A program made the translations under genes and the position numbers. A DNA stretch of 64,000 nucleotides from Aliiruegeria haliotis (lineage in GTDB: Bacteria > Pseudomonadota > Alphaproteobacteria > Rhodobacterales > Rhodobacteraceae). The DNA is taken from assembly GCF_003003255.1 (NCBI RefSeq), contig NZ_PVTD01000002.1, positions 434,001 to 498,000 on the forward strand, given 5' to 3'. Positions 53,230 through 61,092 of the stretch are shown here, in pieces (position 1 is the stretch's first letter; the number at the start of each line of letters is the position of its first letter). The notes under the pieces were generated by a model. That model had not been told where the DNA came from, made no database searches, and saw nothing but the letters and a program-made list of their open reading frames with translations.

Positions 53230-54864
53230 ATGACGCCCGACCAGCAGAACGCTCCGCTTGCCCCGCGCCAATCCACCCGGACCATTTTGCTCCGGCAGAC
53301 CATGCCCGGATTGGCCCGACGATTCCGGCGCGACGAGTCCGGTGGCGCCATCATCTTCACGCTGTATATCGCCCTGTGCATGCTTGTCGCCGTGTCCATG
53401 GCCATCGACATCGTGCGGTTCGAATACCTGCGGGCCCACATGCAGTACACGCTCGACCGTGCAGTGCTCGCCGCTGCCGACCTCGACCAGCAGCTTGAGC
53501 CGACCAGCGTCGTGCAGGACTTCTTCAACAAGGCCGGCCTTGAGGACTACCTCGCCGAGGTGGACGTAGACGAGGGGCTGAACTACCGGACGGTTTCCGC
53601 ATCCTCCGAGGCAACCCTCGACACCTTCCTGATCGACCGGTTCGGGATCAAGCTTCTGAGCGTTCCCGCTGCAGGCACCGCGAATGAAACCCGCGGCGAC
53701 GTGGAGATCGCGCTGGTGCTGGACAACTCCGGCTCGATGGGCAGCAACAACAACTATCGCCTCAATCTTCTGAAACCCGCAGCCAAGGAGTTCGTTGATG
53801 CGGTCGTTCGGCCAGTGTCCGCCGAGGGCACCACGTCCGTGTCGATCGTGCCCTTCGCCACACAGGTGAATGTCGGCCAGGATCTGTTGAGCTACTACAA
53901 CACGACAGGCGAGCACAATTACTCCCATTGCGTGACGTTCTCCGATTCCCACTTCGAGAGCACATCGCTGTCGCGCACCAATCTGCTCACCCAGACGGCG
54001 CACTTTGCCCCGGACTCCAACACCTGGCGCGTCACCGACAACCAATCCCCCTGCCCGACGAGTTCGCAGCGGGCGATCCTGCCATGGTCAACCGACGCAG
54101 ATGAGCTGAAGGACATGATCGAAGCCATGTGGGCCGGTGGCTGGACCTCCATCGAGATTGGCGCCAAATGGGGCCTCACGCTCCTCGATCCGAGCACCCG
54201 CGGCATCCTCAATGCCAAGATCGCGAAGGACGAGATCGATCCCGAACTGGAAGACCAGCCCTTCGACTACACCCGCGACAACTCCATGAAAGTGCTGGTC
54301 GTGATGTCTGACGGCGAAAACACGAACCAGTACGACATCAAGAGCGGCTACCGCAGCGGCATGTCCAGCATCTACCACTACCAGTTGAGCAGCGGCACCA
54401 ACGTCTACACCTACTACAAGAACCGCAGCGGCTCGAACGACTGGTACTGGATCTGGGAACGGGACGGCAGCACCAAGGGCTCTGGCTGGTACGACTACCA
54501 GTACGAATCCAGCAAGATGGAGAAGCTGAGCTGGCCGGAGGTCTGGGACCACATGGGTGTGGAACGCTGGGCCGCCATCATGGATGCCGCACACGGCAAC
54601 GGCACCAACTACTGGGAAAACAAGGTCACGCAGCGGATCTATTCCAGCACCAAGAATCCGCGGACCAGCGACATTTGCGCCGAGGCGAAGAATGCCGGAG
54701 TGATCGTCTTCACCATCGGCATGGACACCTATGGCCAAGGGGACGCGACATTGGCGGATTGCGCCTCGTCCGACTCGCATTTCTTTGACGTCGCGAGCCT
54801 GGACATCTCGACTGCCTTTGCCTCCATTGCCCGGACCATCAACCAGCTCCGACTGACGAACTGA
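53230..54864 (+). CDS. TadG-like membrane-anchored VWA protein (paralogue 2, aromatic insert)
   Basis: The 544-residue protein has the same layout as paralogue 1: FRRDESGGAIIFTLYIALCM and a membrane helix near residues 38-62, the VWA MIDAS motif ALVLDNSGSMGSN near residue 165, MKVLVVMSDGENTNQYDIK, and the end FTIGMDTYGQGDATLADCAS. Between the SDGEN motif and the last part it carries an insert of about 60 residues very rich in Tyr, Trp and Ser (HYQLSSGTNVYTYYKNRSGS then NDWYWIWERDG), absent from paralogue 1. The ATG at 53230 gives a standard start. TadE-like genes follow on the same strand. Confidence 0.92.
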   Translation: MTPDQQNAPLAPRQSTRTILLRQTMPGLARRFRRDESGGAIIFTLYIALCMLVAVSMAIDIVRFEYLRAHMQYTLDRAVLAAADLDQQLEPTSVVQDFFNKAGLEDYLAEVDVDEGLNYRTVSASSEATLDTFLIDRFGIKLLSVPAAGTANETRGDVEIALVLDNSGSMGSNNNYRLNLLKPAAKEFVDAVVRPVSAEGTTSVSIVPFATQVNVGQDLLSYYNTTGEHNYSHCVTFSDSHFESTSLSRTNLLTQTAHFAPDSNTWRVTDNQSPCPTSSQRAILPWSTDADELKDMIEAMWAGGWTSIEIGAKWGLTLLDPSTRGILNAKIAKDEIDPELEDQPFDYTRDNSMKVLVVMSDGENTNQYDIKSGYRSGMSSIYHYQLSSGTNVYTYYKNRSGSNDWYWIWERDGSTKGSGWYDYQYESSKMEKLSWPEVWDHMGVERWAAIMDAAHGNGTNYWENKVTQRIYSSTKNPRTSDICAEAKNAGVIVFTIGMDTYGQGDATLADCASSDSHFFDVASLDISTAFASIARTINQLRLTN

Positions 54865-54883
54865 TCCGGGACGTGAACAACAC

Positions 54884-54915
54884 GCGGATCCGCCGGGAAT
54901 TGTTGGCGGATCCGC
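54884..54915 (+). repeat. Perfect 11-base inverted repeat after VWA paralogue 2
   Basis: GCGGATCCGCC (54884-54894) and GGCGGATCCGC (54905-54915) are perfect complements around a ten-base loop, 19 bases after the stop. Each arm also contains the palindrome CGGATCCG. It is followed by AAAAC rather than T's, so a terminator without U-tract or a processing signal is likely. Confidence 0.45.
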
Positions 54916-55124
54916 AAAACTGAACCCGATCCGCCCCATTTCCGCCACACCGGTGCGGTTTCTATATTTCCGGGGACAAACGATGCGCCCGCAAGGGCTG
55001 CGCGGGACGGTGCAAGACAATCGGAATGGGAGTAGCTCCCGGACCCTGCGCCCGTCCGCACCGCACATCAGCTGTCCCTCTCCGGTCAGAAGGCCGGCCC
55101 CGTGATCCAGTTGAGGCCCGAACC

Positions 55125-55694
55125 ATGTTCAGGACTGCATTCGAGAAAGTGAGACACGCGACCGGGTTCTTCCGGCGTGAGAGCGGCAATTCCACGGTCG
55201 AGTTCGTGATCGTCATGCCGTTGTTTCTCGTGCTGTTCATGTCAACTTTCGAGCTCGGACTAATCATGGTGCGGCAGGTCATGCTGGACCGGGCGACCGA
55301 TATCACCGTCCGCACGCTGCGCCTGGGGTTCTGGGAGATTTCCGAGGACTCGGACGAGGCGCGGGAAGTTCATGAGAGGATGAAGGACTTCATCTGCGAC
55401 AACGCCTCGATCCTGCCGGATTGCGAAAACAACCTGATGATCGAGCTGAGCCCGGTGTCGACCGAGACCTGGCAACCCCTTCCCTCCACAGCCACCTGCG
55501 TGGACAAGGAAGAGGACGTCCAGCCGCTCACCACGTTCAAGAACGGGACCGACAACGAACTGATGATGGTGCGGGTCTGCGCCCTTTTCGAACCGGTCTT
55601 TCCCTATCATCACCTTGGCATGCGCCTGCCGCGTTACGACGCCGATCACAGCTACATGATCTCCGTCTCTGCCTTCGTGAACGAGCCGAGTTGA
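55125..55694 (+). CDS. TadE-family pilus assembly protein
   Basis: The 189-residue protein begins MFRTAFEKVRHATGFFRRES. It has the TadE motif RRESGNSTVEFVIVMPLFLV in which a Glu lies at the fifth position of the hydrophobic helix (residues about 24-50), as in prepilin-like substrates. The rest is a soluble extracytoplasmic part with cysteines (FICDNASILPDCENN; MVRVCALFEPVFPYHHLGM). The ATG at 55125 has a GAGG site. It precedes a second TadE-like gene by ten bases, so both form an operon with the VWA/TadG gene. Confidence 0.93.
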   Translation: MFRTAFEKVRHATGFFRRESGNSTVEFVIVMPLFLVLFMSTFELGLIMVRQVMLDRATDITVRTLRLGFWEISEDSDEAREVHERMKDFICDNASILPDCENNLMIELSPVSTETWQPLPSTATCVDKEEDVQPLTTFKNGTDNELMMVRVCALFEPVFPYHHLGMRLPRYDADHSYMISVSAFVNEPS

Positions 55695-55704
55695 GGACGA
55701 CGCG

Positions 55705-56301
55705 ATGAAGACCCTCCTCACAAAACGCCTGGCACGCTATTTCCGCCGCTGCGACGGATCGATCTCCGTCGAGACCGCATTGGTCATGCCGATCCTGTTT
55801 GCGCTCTATGCCGGTGCCTTCGTCTGGTTCGACGCCTACCGGGTTCAGAACATCAACCTGAAGGCGACCTACACGATTTCGGACATGATCAGCCGTGAGT
55901 ACGAGAAGATCGACAGCGACTATTTCGACGGTCTCGACAAGATCTACGACTACCTCACGCACTCCACGCACCCCACCTCGCTTCGGGTGAGCACGCTGGA
56001 ATGCACAGGCAATTGCGATAGCGACGAAGCCCGCACGCTGGAAGTCTGCTGGTCCCACGGCTCGACGGGCCGGGTCAACCTGACGACGGCAGACATCAAA
56101 TACTACGAACACGCTATCCCGCTGTTCCACGAGGCCGACACGTTGATCATGACGGAGACCTTCCTGAACTATTCTCCGGCCTTCAACGTGGGCATCAATG
56201 CGCAGACATTCGAGAACACGGTCTTCACCCGCCCGCGTCTGGCCGGTCAGATCAAGTTCGAGGATTCGAGCGGAACGCTCAACGACTGCTATTCCAACTG
56301 A
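55705..56301 (+). CDS. TadE/TadG-like pilus-associated protein
   Basis: The 198-residue protein starts MKTLLTKRLARYFRRCDGSI and has CDGSISVETALVMPILFALY, the same basic-polar-E-hydrophobic layout as TadE. The soluble domain has Cys residues (LECTGNCDSDEARTLEVCWS) and an LNYSPAFNVGINAQTF stretch. It is probably the third component of the VWA-TadE-TadE set. No tadA ATPase, tadB/C or rcp genes are in the window, so the assembly machine must be elsewhere. Confidence 0.92.
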   Translation: MKTLLTKRLARYFRRCDGSISVETALVMPILFALYAGAFVWFDAYRVQNINLKATYTISDMISREYEKIDSDYFDGLDKIYDYLTHSTHPTSLRVSTLECTGNCDSDEARTLEVCWSHGSTGRVNLTTADIKYYEHAIPLFHEADTLIMTETFLNYSPAFNVGINAQTFENTVFTRPRLAGQIKFEDSSGTLNDCYSN

Positions 56302-56365
56302 CCCCACCCACCCGATTAACCGGGGATGGCTTCGCCCTGTAGCGTCCCGCGCCGGGCACCGCTCG

Positions 56366-56914
56366 TCAGGATGATTCTGCACTGTCGTCCGATTGTTCAC
56401 CTGTCTGTGCAAGGTGGCGTTCGATGGCGATCATCTGGAGGATTTCGGCCAGCGCCTTGGTTTCGGCGGCCGAAGTAATGCCTCCCACACCGACCCGCCT
56501 GCCAAGCCGCCACCAGAGCCCCGGAGCCCAGTGGTTGCCGTCCGGGCTGTCGTTCAGACGCAACAGGAAACCGTTCGAAGGCTTGTTGGCAAAGGTCCCG
56601 CGATCGACCCGCTTCACCTGCTCGATCCGGGCGACGATCCGGCCGGAACTGTCGCGCAGAACCTCCTTGGTCAGTTCAAGCCGACCGGCCGTGGCCCGGC
56701 GCAGGGCCTCGGACAAGGTGAGCGTTGCGCCCCCGAGAAGCAGGAGAAAAACCTGCAACAGGAAGTTCGCTGGCGGTCGGGCCAACGCAATATAGATCAG
56801 CAATCCTCCGAGGGTGCACAGCAGGACGATTCCCATGGCACGGCGCGGCGCGGATGGGGAGATGACGGCCAGAATGGACGTGTCGGAGGCGGATGTCTGG
56901 GACGTATCAGTCAT
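56366..56914 (-). CDS. Two-helix membrane protein, unknown function
   Basis: The 182-residue protein has two hydrophobic helices at about residues 28-46 and 51-67 (LCTLGGLLIYIALARPPANF), then a cytoplasmic part with beta-type pattern (RLELTKEVLRDSSGRIVARI; NHWAPGLWWRLGRRVGVGG) that may be a PH-like fold. Similar proteins are widespread but unnamed in this group. It lies convergent to the TadE-like gene and divergent from pirin. Confidence 0.78.
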   Translation of the reverse strand: MTDTSQTSASDTSILAVISPSAPRRAMGIVLLCTLGGLLIYIALARPPANFLLQVFLLLLGGATLTLSEALRRATAGRLELTKEVLRDSSGRIVARIEQVKRVDRGTFANKPSNGFLLRLNDSPDGNHWAPGLWWRLGRRVGVGGITSAAETKALAEILQMIAIERHLAQTGEQSDDSAESS

Positions 56915-57098
56915 GCGCGCTCCCTACCGCTGCCCGTCGCCCTTGGCGAGGGGGAATGCGATGTGAGGCACGACCGCAGGCGTGCCACGGTCCACCACAT
57001 CCACTTTTTCGCACACTTACTCCTGAATTTGGCCATATCTGCGCAAATTGAAACAAGCCGGTGGTGCGCATATTCTCTTGTCTGAAAGGAGTGACCTC

Positions 57099-58010
57099 AT
57101 GTCCCTCAGACCGATTGACCACATCTCCCGCGCCGTGCCCACGATGGAGGGCGCGGGCGTGAAACTGCACCGTGCCTTCGGGTTTCAGGATCCGGAAATG
57201 ATGGATCCGTTCCTTCTGTTCGATGATTTCCGCAACGAGCGGCCCGAGGATTATCAGGCGGGCTTTCCCTGGCATCCACACCGGGGGATCGAGACCATCA
57301 CCTACGTGCTGAGCGGCACCGTGGACCACCAGGATTCTCTCGGCAACAGCGGGCGGCTGGGCGCCGGCGACGTGCAATGGATGACCGCCGGGAGCGGTAT
57401 CCTGCATCAGGAGATGCCCGAAGGGAACCGGACTGGCCAGATGCATGGCTTCCAACTCTGGGCGAACCTGCCCTCCTCCATGAAGATGACCGCACCGCGC
57501 TACCAGGACGTCACCTCTGGCGACATTCCCGAAATCATCGACGACGACGGCACAGTCGTGCGCGTCATTGTTGGGGAGTTCTGGGGGAAGCGTGGCCCGG
57601 TTGACGGAATCGCGGCAGACCCGCAGTACCTCGACATTTCGGTGCCGCCAGGCGTCAAGAGGACCTTCCCCGTGGCGACATGGCGCCGTGCATTTGCCTA
57701 TGTCTTCGAAGGGCAGGCCGCATTCGCAGATGCCTCGTCGCCGCAGGGCGTATTGCTGGAAAAGGAGGTCATGGGCAGGGAGGTGAACATTCGCGACATG
57801 TCCGGTGACCGGACCGTGATCCGCTTCGGGCGCGGCGACGAGGTGACGGTTCAGGCTGGTCCCGAAGGTGTCCGGTTCCTGCTTGTGTCCGGAGCGCCGA
57901 TCGCAGAGCCGGTGGCCTGGCACGGCCCGATCGTGATGAACACCCGCGAAGAGCTGACACAAGCGTTTCGCGACCTGCGCAACGGGACCTTCATCAAACC
58001 CGCCCACTGA
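57099..58010 (+). CDS. Pirin-family cupin protein
   Basis: The 303-residue protein begins MSLRPIDHISRAVPTMEGAG. The N-terminal cupin holds the metal-binding signature FPWHPHRGIETITYVLSGTV and GILHQEMPEG, with two His and further His/Glu ligands. ISVPPGVKRTFPVATWRRAF and VRFLLVSGAPIAEPVAWHGP belong to the second cupin. Some pirins are quercetin dioxygenases or regulators; the role here is open. AAAGGAG precedes the ATG at 57099. Confidence 0.95.
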   Translation: MSLRPIDHISRAVPTMEGAGVKLHRAFGFQDPEMMDPFLLFDDFRNERPEDYQAGFPWHPHRGIETITYVLSGTVDHQDSLGNSGRLGAGDVQWMTAGSGILHQEMPEGNRTGQMHGFQLWANLPSSMKMTAPRYQDVTSGDIPEIIDDDGTVVRVIVGEFWGKRGPVDGIAADPQYLDISVPPGVKRTFPVATWRRAFAYVFEGQAAFADASSPQGVLLEKEVMGREVNIRDMSGDRTVIRFGRGDEVTVQAGPEGVRFLLVSGAPIAEPVAWHGPIVMNTREELTQAFRDLRNGTFIKPAH

Positions 58011-58161
58011 ACCACAGCTGCGCCCTGCCCCGGGGCGCAGCCCACTACACCTGCGCCCCCGACTGCCAACGGCGCCGCGCGACAATGGCCGCGCCGCCGT
58101 CGCGCGACTTGCCGCTCCCTGCGCCACCCTCTAGGCTTTGGCCGTCCCGTTCGGAGCCCCC

Positions 58162-58485
58162 ATGCGCAACATCTGCCTCGCCCTGCTTGCCACCGTGATC
58201 CTGACCGGATGCACGACCTTTCCCGAGTTGGACGCCGCGGTGTCGGAGGCAGGCCAGGCCGCGCCACAGCCGACCCTCGTGGACAACCGCCCACTGCTCG
58301 CACAGGCCGAAGCGCTGACCATCGACGACACCACGCGAGAAGGGTTGCAAGGGCGCGCCACGGCATTGCAGGCGAGCGCCGCCGGGCAACCGGCCTATGT
58401 GATTTCCCCCGAGGAACGGGCCGAACTGGAGGCCACGCACCTCCGCTTGCGCAACACGGTGAGCTCCGTTGCACCCGACACCTGA
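58162..58485 (+). CDS. Small lipoprotein, unknown function
   Basis: The 107-residue protein starts MRNICLALLATVILTGCTTF, a clear type II signal peptide with LTGC lipobox and a short hydrophobic helix. The mature part is acidic and helical (EQAEALTIDDTTREGLQG-like; LEATHLRLRNTVSSVAPDT) with no recognised domain. It is probably anchored in the outer or inner membrane. It lies 152 bases after pirin and 75 bases before hom. Confidence 0.88.
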   Translation: MRNICLALLATVILTGCTTFPELDAAVSEAGQAAPQPTLVDNRPLLAQAEALTIDDTTREGLQGRATALQASAAGQPAYVISPEERAELEATHLRLRNTVSSVAPDT

Positions 58486-58560
58486 TCGGGCTATTCCTCG
58501 CCGGGTCGTGCGCTCCGCTGCGCGGCAGCATGGATCAATCACGACCGGAGAGACAGACCT

Positions 58561-59847
58561 ATGACCGACCCCCTTCGCCTCGGCATCGCAGGGCTTGGCA
58601 CCGTCGGCACCGGCGTGGTGAAGATCATCCGCCAGAAAGCCAACCTGCTGGCAGCGCGCACCGGCCGTCCAATCGAGATCACCGCGGTATCCGCGCGCTC
58701 TCGGGACAAGGATCGCGATGTCTCTCTCTCCGGCTATGCCTGGGAAGACGATCCCGTGGCACTCGCGACCCGTGACGACATCGACGTGTTCGTGGAGTTG
58801 ATGGGCGGGGCCGACGGCCCGGCAAAGGCCGCCACGGAGGCCGCTCTGGCCGCCGGAAAGGACGTGATCACCGCCAACAAGGCGATGCTAGCCATCCACG
58901 GGCAGGCGCTTGCCGAACTGGCAGAAGACAAGGGTCACGTGATCCGTTTCGAAGCCGCCGTCGCCGGTGGCATTCCGGTCGTGAAGGCCCTGACCGAGGG
59001 ACTTGCCGGCAACGATGTCACCCGCGTGATGGGCGTGATGAACGGCACCTGCAACTACATCCTTACCCGGATGGAGGATTCCGGCCTCCCCTATGAGGAG
59101 GTCTTTGCGGAGGCCGACGCGCTCGGCTACCTCGAGGCTGACCCGACCCTGGACGTTGGCGGGATCGACGCGGGCCACAAGCTCTCGCTGCTTGCCGCCA
59201 TCGCCTACGGCACGAAGGTCGACTTCGATGGCGTGGATCTGGAGGGGATCCAGAGGATCTCTGTCGAGGACATCGAAACCGCTGCCTCCATGGGTTTCCG
59301 CATCAAGCTGCTCGGTGTTGCGCAGATGACCGGCCGCGGGTTGGAGCAACGCATGTCTCCCTGCCTCGTGCCTGCCGACAGCCCATTGGGCCAGTTGCAG
59401 GGCGGCACGAACATGGTCGTTCTGGAAGGCGATGCTGTGGGCCAGATCGTGCTTCGCGGAGCCGGCGCGGGCGAAGGTCCGACCGCGAGCGCCGTGATGA
59501 GCGACGTCATAGAGATTGCACGCGGGACCCGCCTGACAACCTTCGGCCAGCCCGCCGCGGGGTTGGAAACCGCCGTTCCGGCCAAATCGTCCACCCCTGC
59601 GCAGTACTACATTCGCATGGTCCTGGCGGACAAACCCGGTGCGATGGCCAAGATCGCGACGGTTCTCGGCGATGCGGGGATCTCCATCGACCGGATGCGC
59701 CAGACCCGGCACGACGACACCGCCGCTCCGGTGGTTTTCGTGACCCATCGCACCAGCCGGGACAACCTCGACACTGCGCTGGCGGCCTTCCCGGGCACCG
59801 GCGTGCTGCTGGGCGAAGCCGTGGCGATCCGGATCGAAGACGTCTGA
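58561..59847 (+). CDS. hom: Homoserine dehydrogenase
   Basis: Hom reduces aspartate semialdehyde to homoserine, the branch to threonine and methionine. The 428-residue enzyme has the NAD(P) motif LGIAGLGTVGTGVVKIIRQK, the catalytic region AVAGGIPVVKALTEGLAGND and GVMNGTCNYILTRMEDSGLP, and ADPTLDVGGIDAGHKLSLLA. A C-terminal ACT domain from about residue 350 (YYIRMVLADKPGAMAKIATV) suggests feedback control by threonine. GGAGAGAC lies before the ATG. Confidence 0.97.
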   Translation: MTDPLRLGIAGLGTVGTGVVKIIRQKANLLAARTGRPIEITAVSARSRDKDRDVSLSGYAWEDDPVALATRDDIDVFVELMGGADGPAKAATEAALAAGKDVITANKAMLAIHGQALAELAEDKGHVIRFEAAVAGGIPVVKALTEGLAGNDVTRVMGVMNGTCNYILTRMEDSGLPYEEVFAEADALGYLEADPTLDVGGIDAGHKLSLLAAIAYGTKVDFDGVDLEGIQRISVEDIETAASMGFRIKLLGVAQMTGRGLEQRMSPCLVPADSPLGQLQGGTNMVVLEGDAVGQIVLRGAGAGEGPTASAVMSDVIEIARGTRLTTFGQPAAGLETAVPAKSSTPAQYYIRMVLADKPGAMAKIATVLGDAGISIDRMRQTRHDDTAAPVVFVTHRTSRDNLDTALAAFPGTGVLLGEAVAIRIEDV

Positions 59848-60035
59848 GAACACCGACCGATGGCCAAAAGGCGGGCCACCGGTTGAGCAGTGCCGCCGCG
59901 CCCGGCCCGGCGCCCCCAAAGCGTGTGGATGCGACGGTGTCTCGTGCGCGCATCTGATGGATTTCTACGCTTGAATCCCCGGATTCGAGCGCCGTTCCCC
60001 GGTCCTGTCGGTCAAACCGCGCCGGTTTGCCGCTC

Positions 60036-60043
60036 TAGCGCTA
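60036..60043 (+). promoter_or_regulatory. Possible LacI/CceR-type operator upstream of glpX
   Basis: The palindrome TAGCGCTA within CTCTAGCGCTAACAGCGC lies about 85 bases before glpX. Its right half, AGCGCTAACA, fits the kind of operator used by LacI-family central-carbon regulators such as CceR in alphaproteobacteria, from memory; the left half fits poorly. A gluconeogenic gene would be a sensible target. Confidence 0.3.
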
Positions 60044-60123
60044 ACAGCGCTTGCACCGCCCCCAAGTCGCCCGCTACCCCGTCTTGCAAGCCGATTTCAA
60101 TCATTTCATGCAGGAACCGCCCC

Positions 60124-61086
60124 ATGCATCATCCTCCCGAATTCCACGATCGTATGCTCTCTCTGGCGCTGGCGCGCGTGTCCGAAGCCGCCGCCATGGC
60201 GTCCGCGCACCTGATCGGGCACGGCGACGAAAAGGCTGCCGACCAGGCCGCCGTGAACGCCATGCGCGAACAGCTCAACAAGCTGGAAATCAGCGGCGTG
60301 GTTGTCATCGGCGAGGGCGAGCGGGACGAGGCGCCGATGCTCTATATCGGCGAGGAAGTCGGCCAGGGCGAAGGCCCTGAGGTGGACATCGCCCTTGATC
60401 CGCTGGAAGGCACCACGCTGACCGCCAAGGACATGCCCAATGCCCTGACCGTCGTAGCGATGGGGCCGCGCGGCTCGATGCTGCACGCCCCCGATGTCTA
60501 CATGGACAAGCTCGCGATCGGGCCGGGCTATCCGCAGGACGTCGTCACGCTCAGGATGGAGCCCGCCGAGCGCGTTCGGGCGCTGGCCAAGGCCAAGGGA
60601 TGTGACAACGACGATATCAACGTCTGTATCCTCGAACGAGATCGGCACGAGGACCTGATCCGGGAGGTGCGAGCGACCGGCGCTGCGATCCGCCTGATCA
60701 CCGATGGCGACGTGGCCGGTGTCATGCATTGTGCCGAACCGCACCTGACCGGGATCGACATGTACATGGGCTCGGGCGGTGCGCCGGAAGGTGTGCTTGC
60801 GGCAGCGGCCTTGAAATGCATGGGCGGTCAGATGTACGGACGCCTGACCTTCCGCAACGAGGACGAGATCGCGCGCGCCCGCAAGGCCGGCATCCAGGAC
60901 CTCGACAAGATCTACAACCGGGACGAGATGGTGACCCGAGACGTGATCTTCTCCGCCACGGGCGTGACCGACGGCAACCTGGTGCCCGGCGTGAAGCGGG
61001 AACCCCACCGTTTCACCTGTGAGACCATCCTGATGCGCTCCAAGACGGGTTCCGTCCGCCGCATCATCTACTCCAACCCGGTCTGA
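60124..61086 (+). CDS. glpX: Class II fructose-1,6-bisphosphatase
   Basis: GlpX removes the 1-phosphate of fructose-1,6-bisphosphate in gluconeogenesis and, in some bacteria, in the Calvin cycle. The 320-residue protein has VVVIGEGERDEAPMLYIGEE, the metal site VDIALDPLEGTTLTAKDMPN (DPLEGT), IGPGYPQDVVTLRME and FSATGVTDGNLVPGVKRE. The ATG at 60124 matches the usual start. recJ begins six bases after its stop. Confidence 0.97.
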   Translation: MHHPPEFHDRMLSLALARVSEAAAMASAHLIGHGDEKAADQAAVNAMREQLNKLEISGVVVIGEGERDEAPMLYIGEEVGQGEGPEVDIALDPLEGTTLTAKDMPNALTVVAMGPRGSMLHAPDVYMDKLAIGPGYPQDVVTLRMEPAERVRALAKAKGCDNDDINVCILERDRHEDLIREVRATGAAIRLITDGDVAGVMHCAEPHLTGIDMYMGSGGAPEGVLAAAALKCMGGQMYGRLTFRNEDEIARARKAGIQDLDKIYNRDEMVTRDVIFSATGVTDGNLVPGVKREPHRFTCETILMRSKTGSVRRIIYSNPV

Positions 61087-61092
61087 TCCGGG

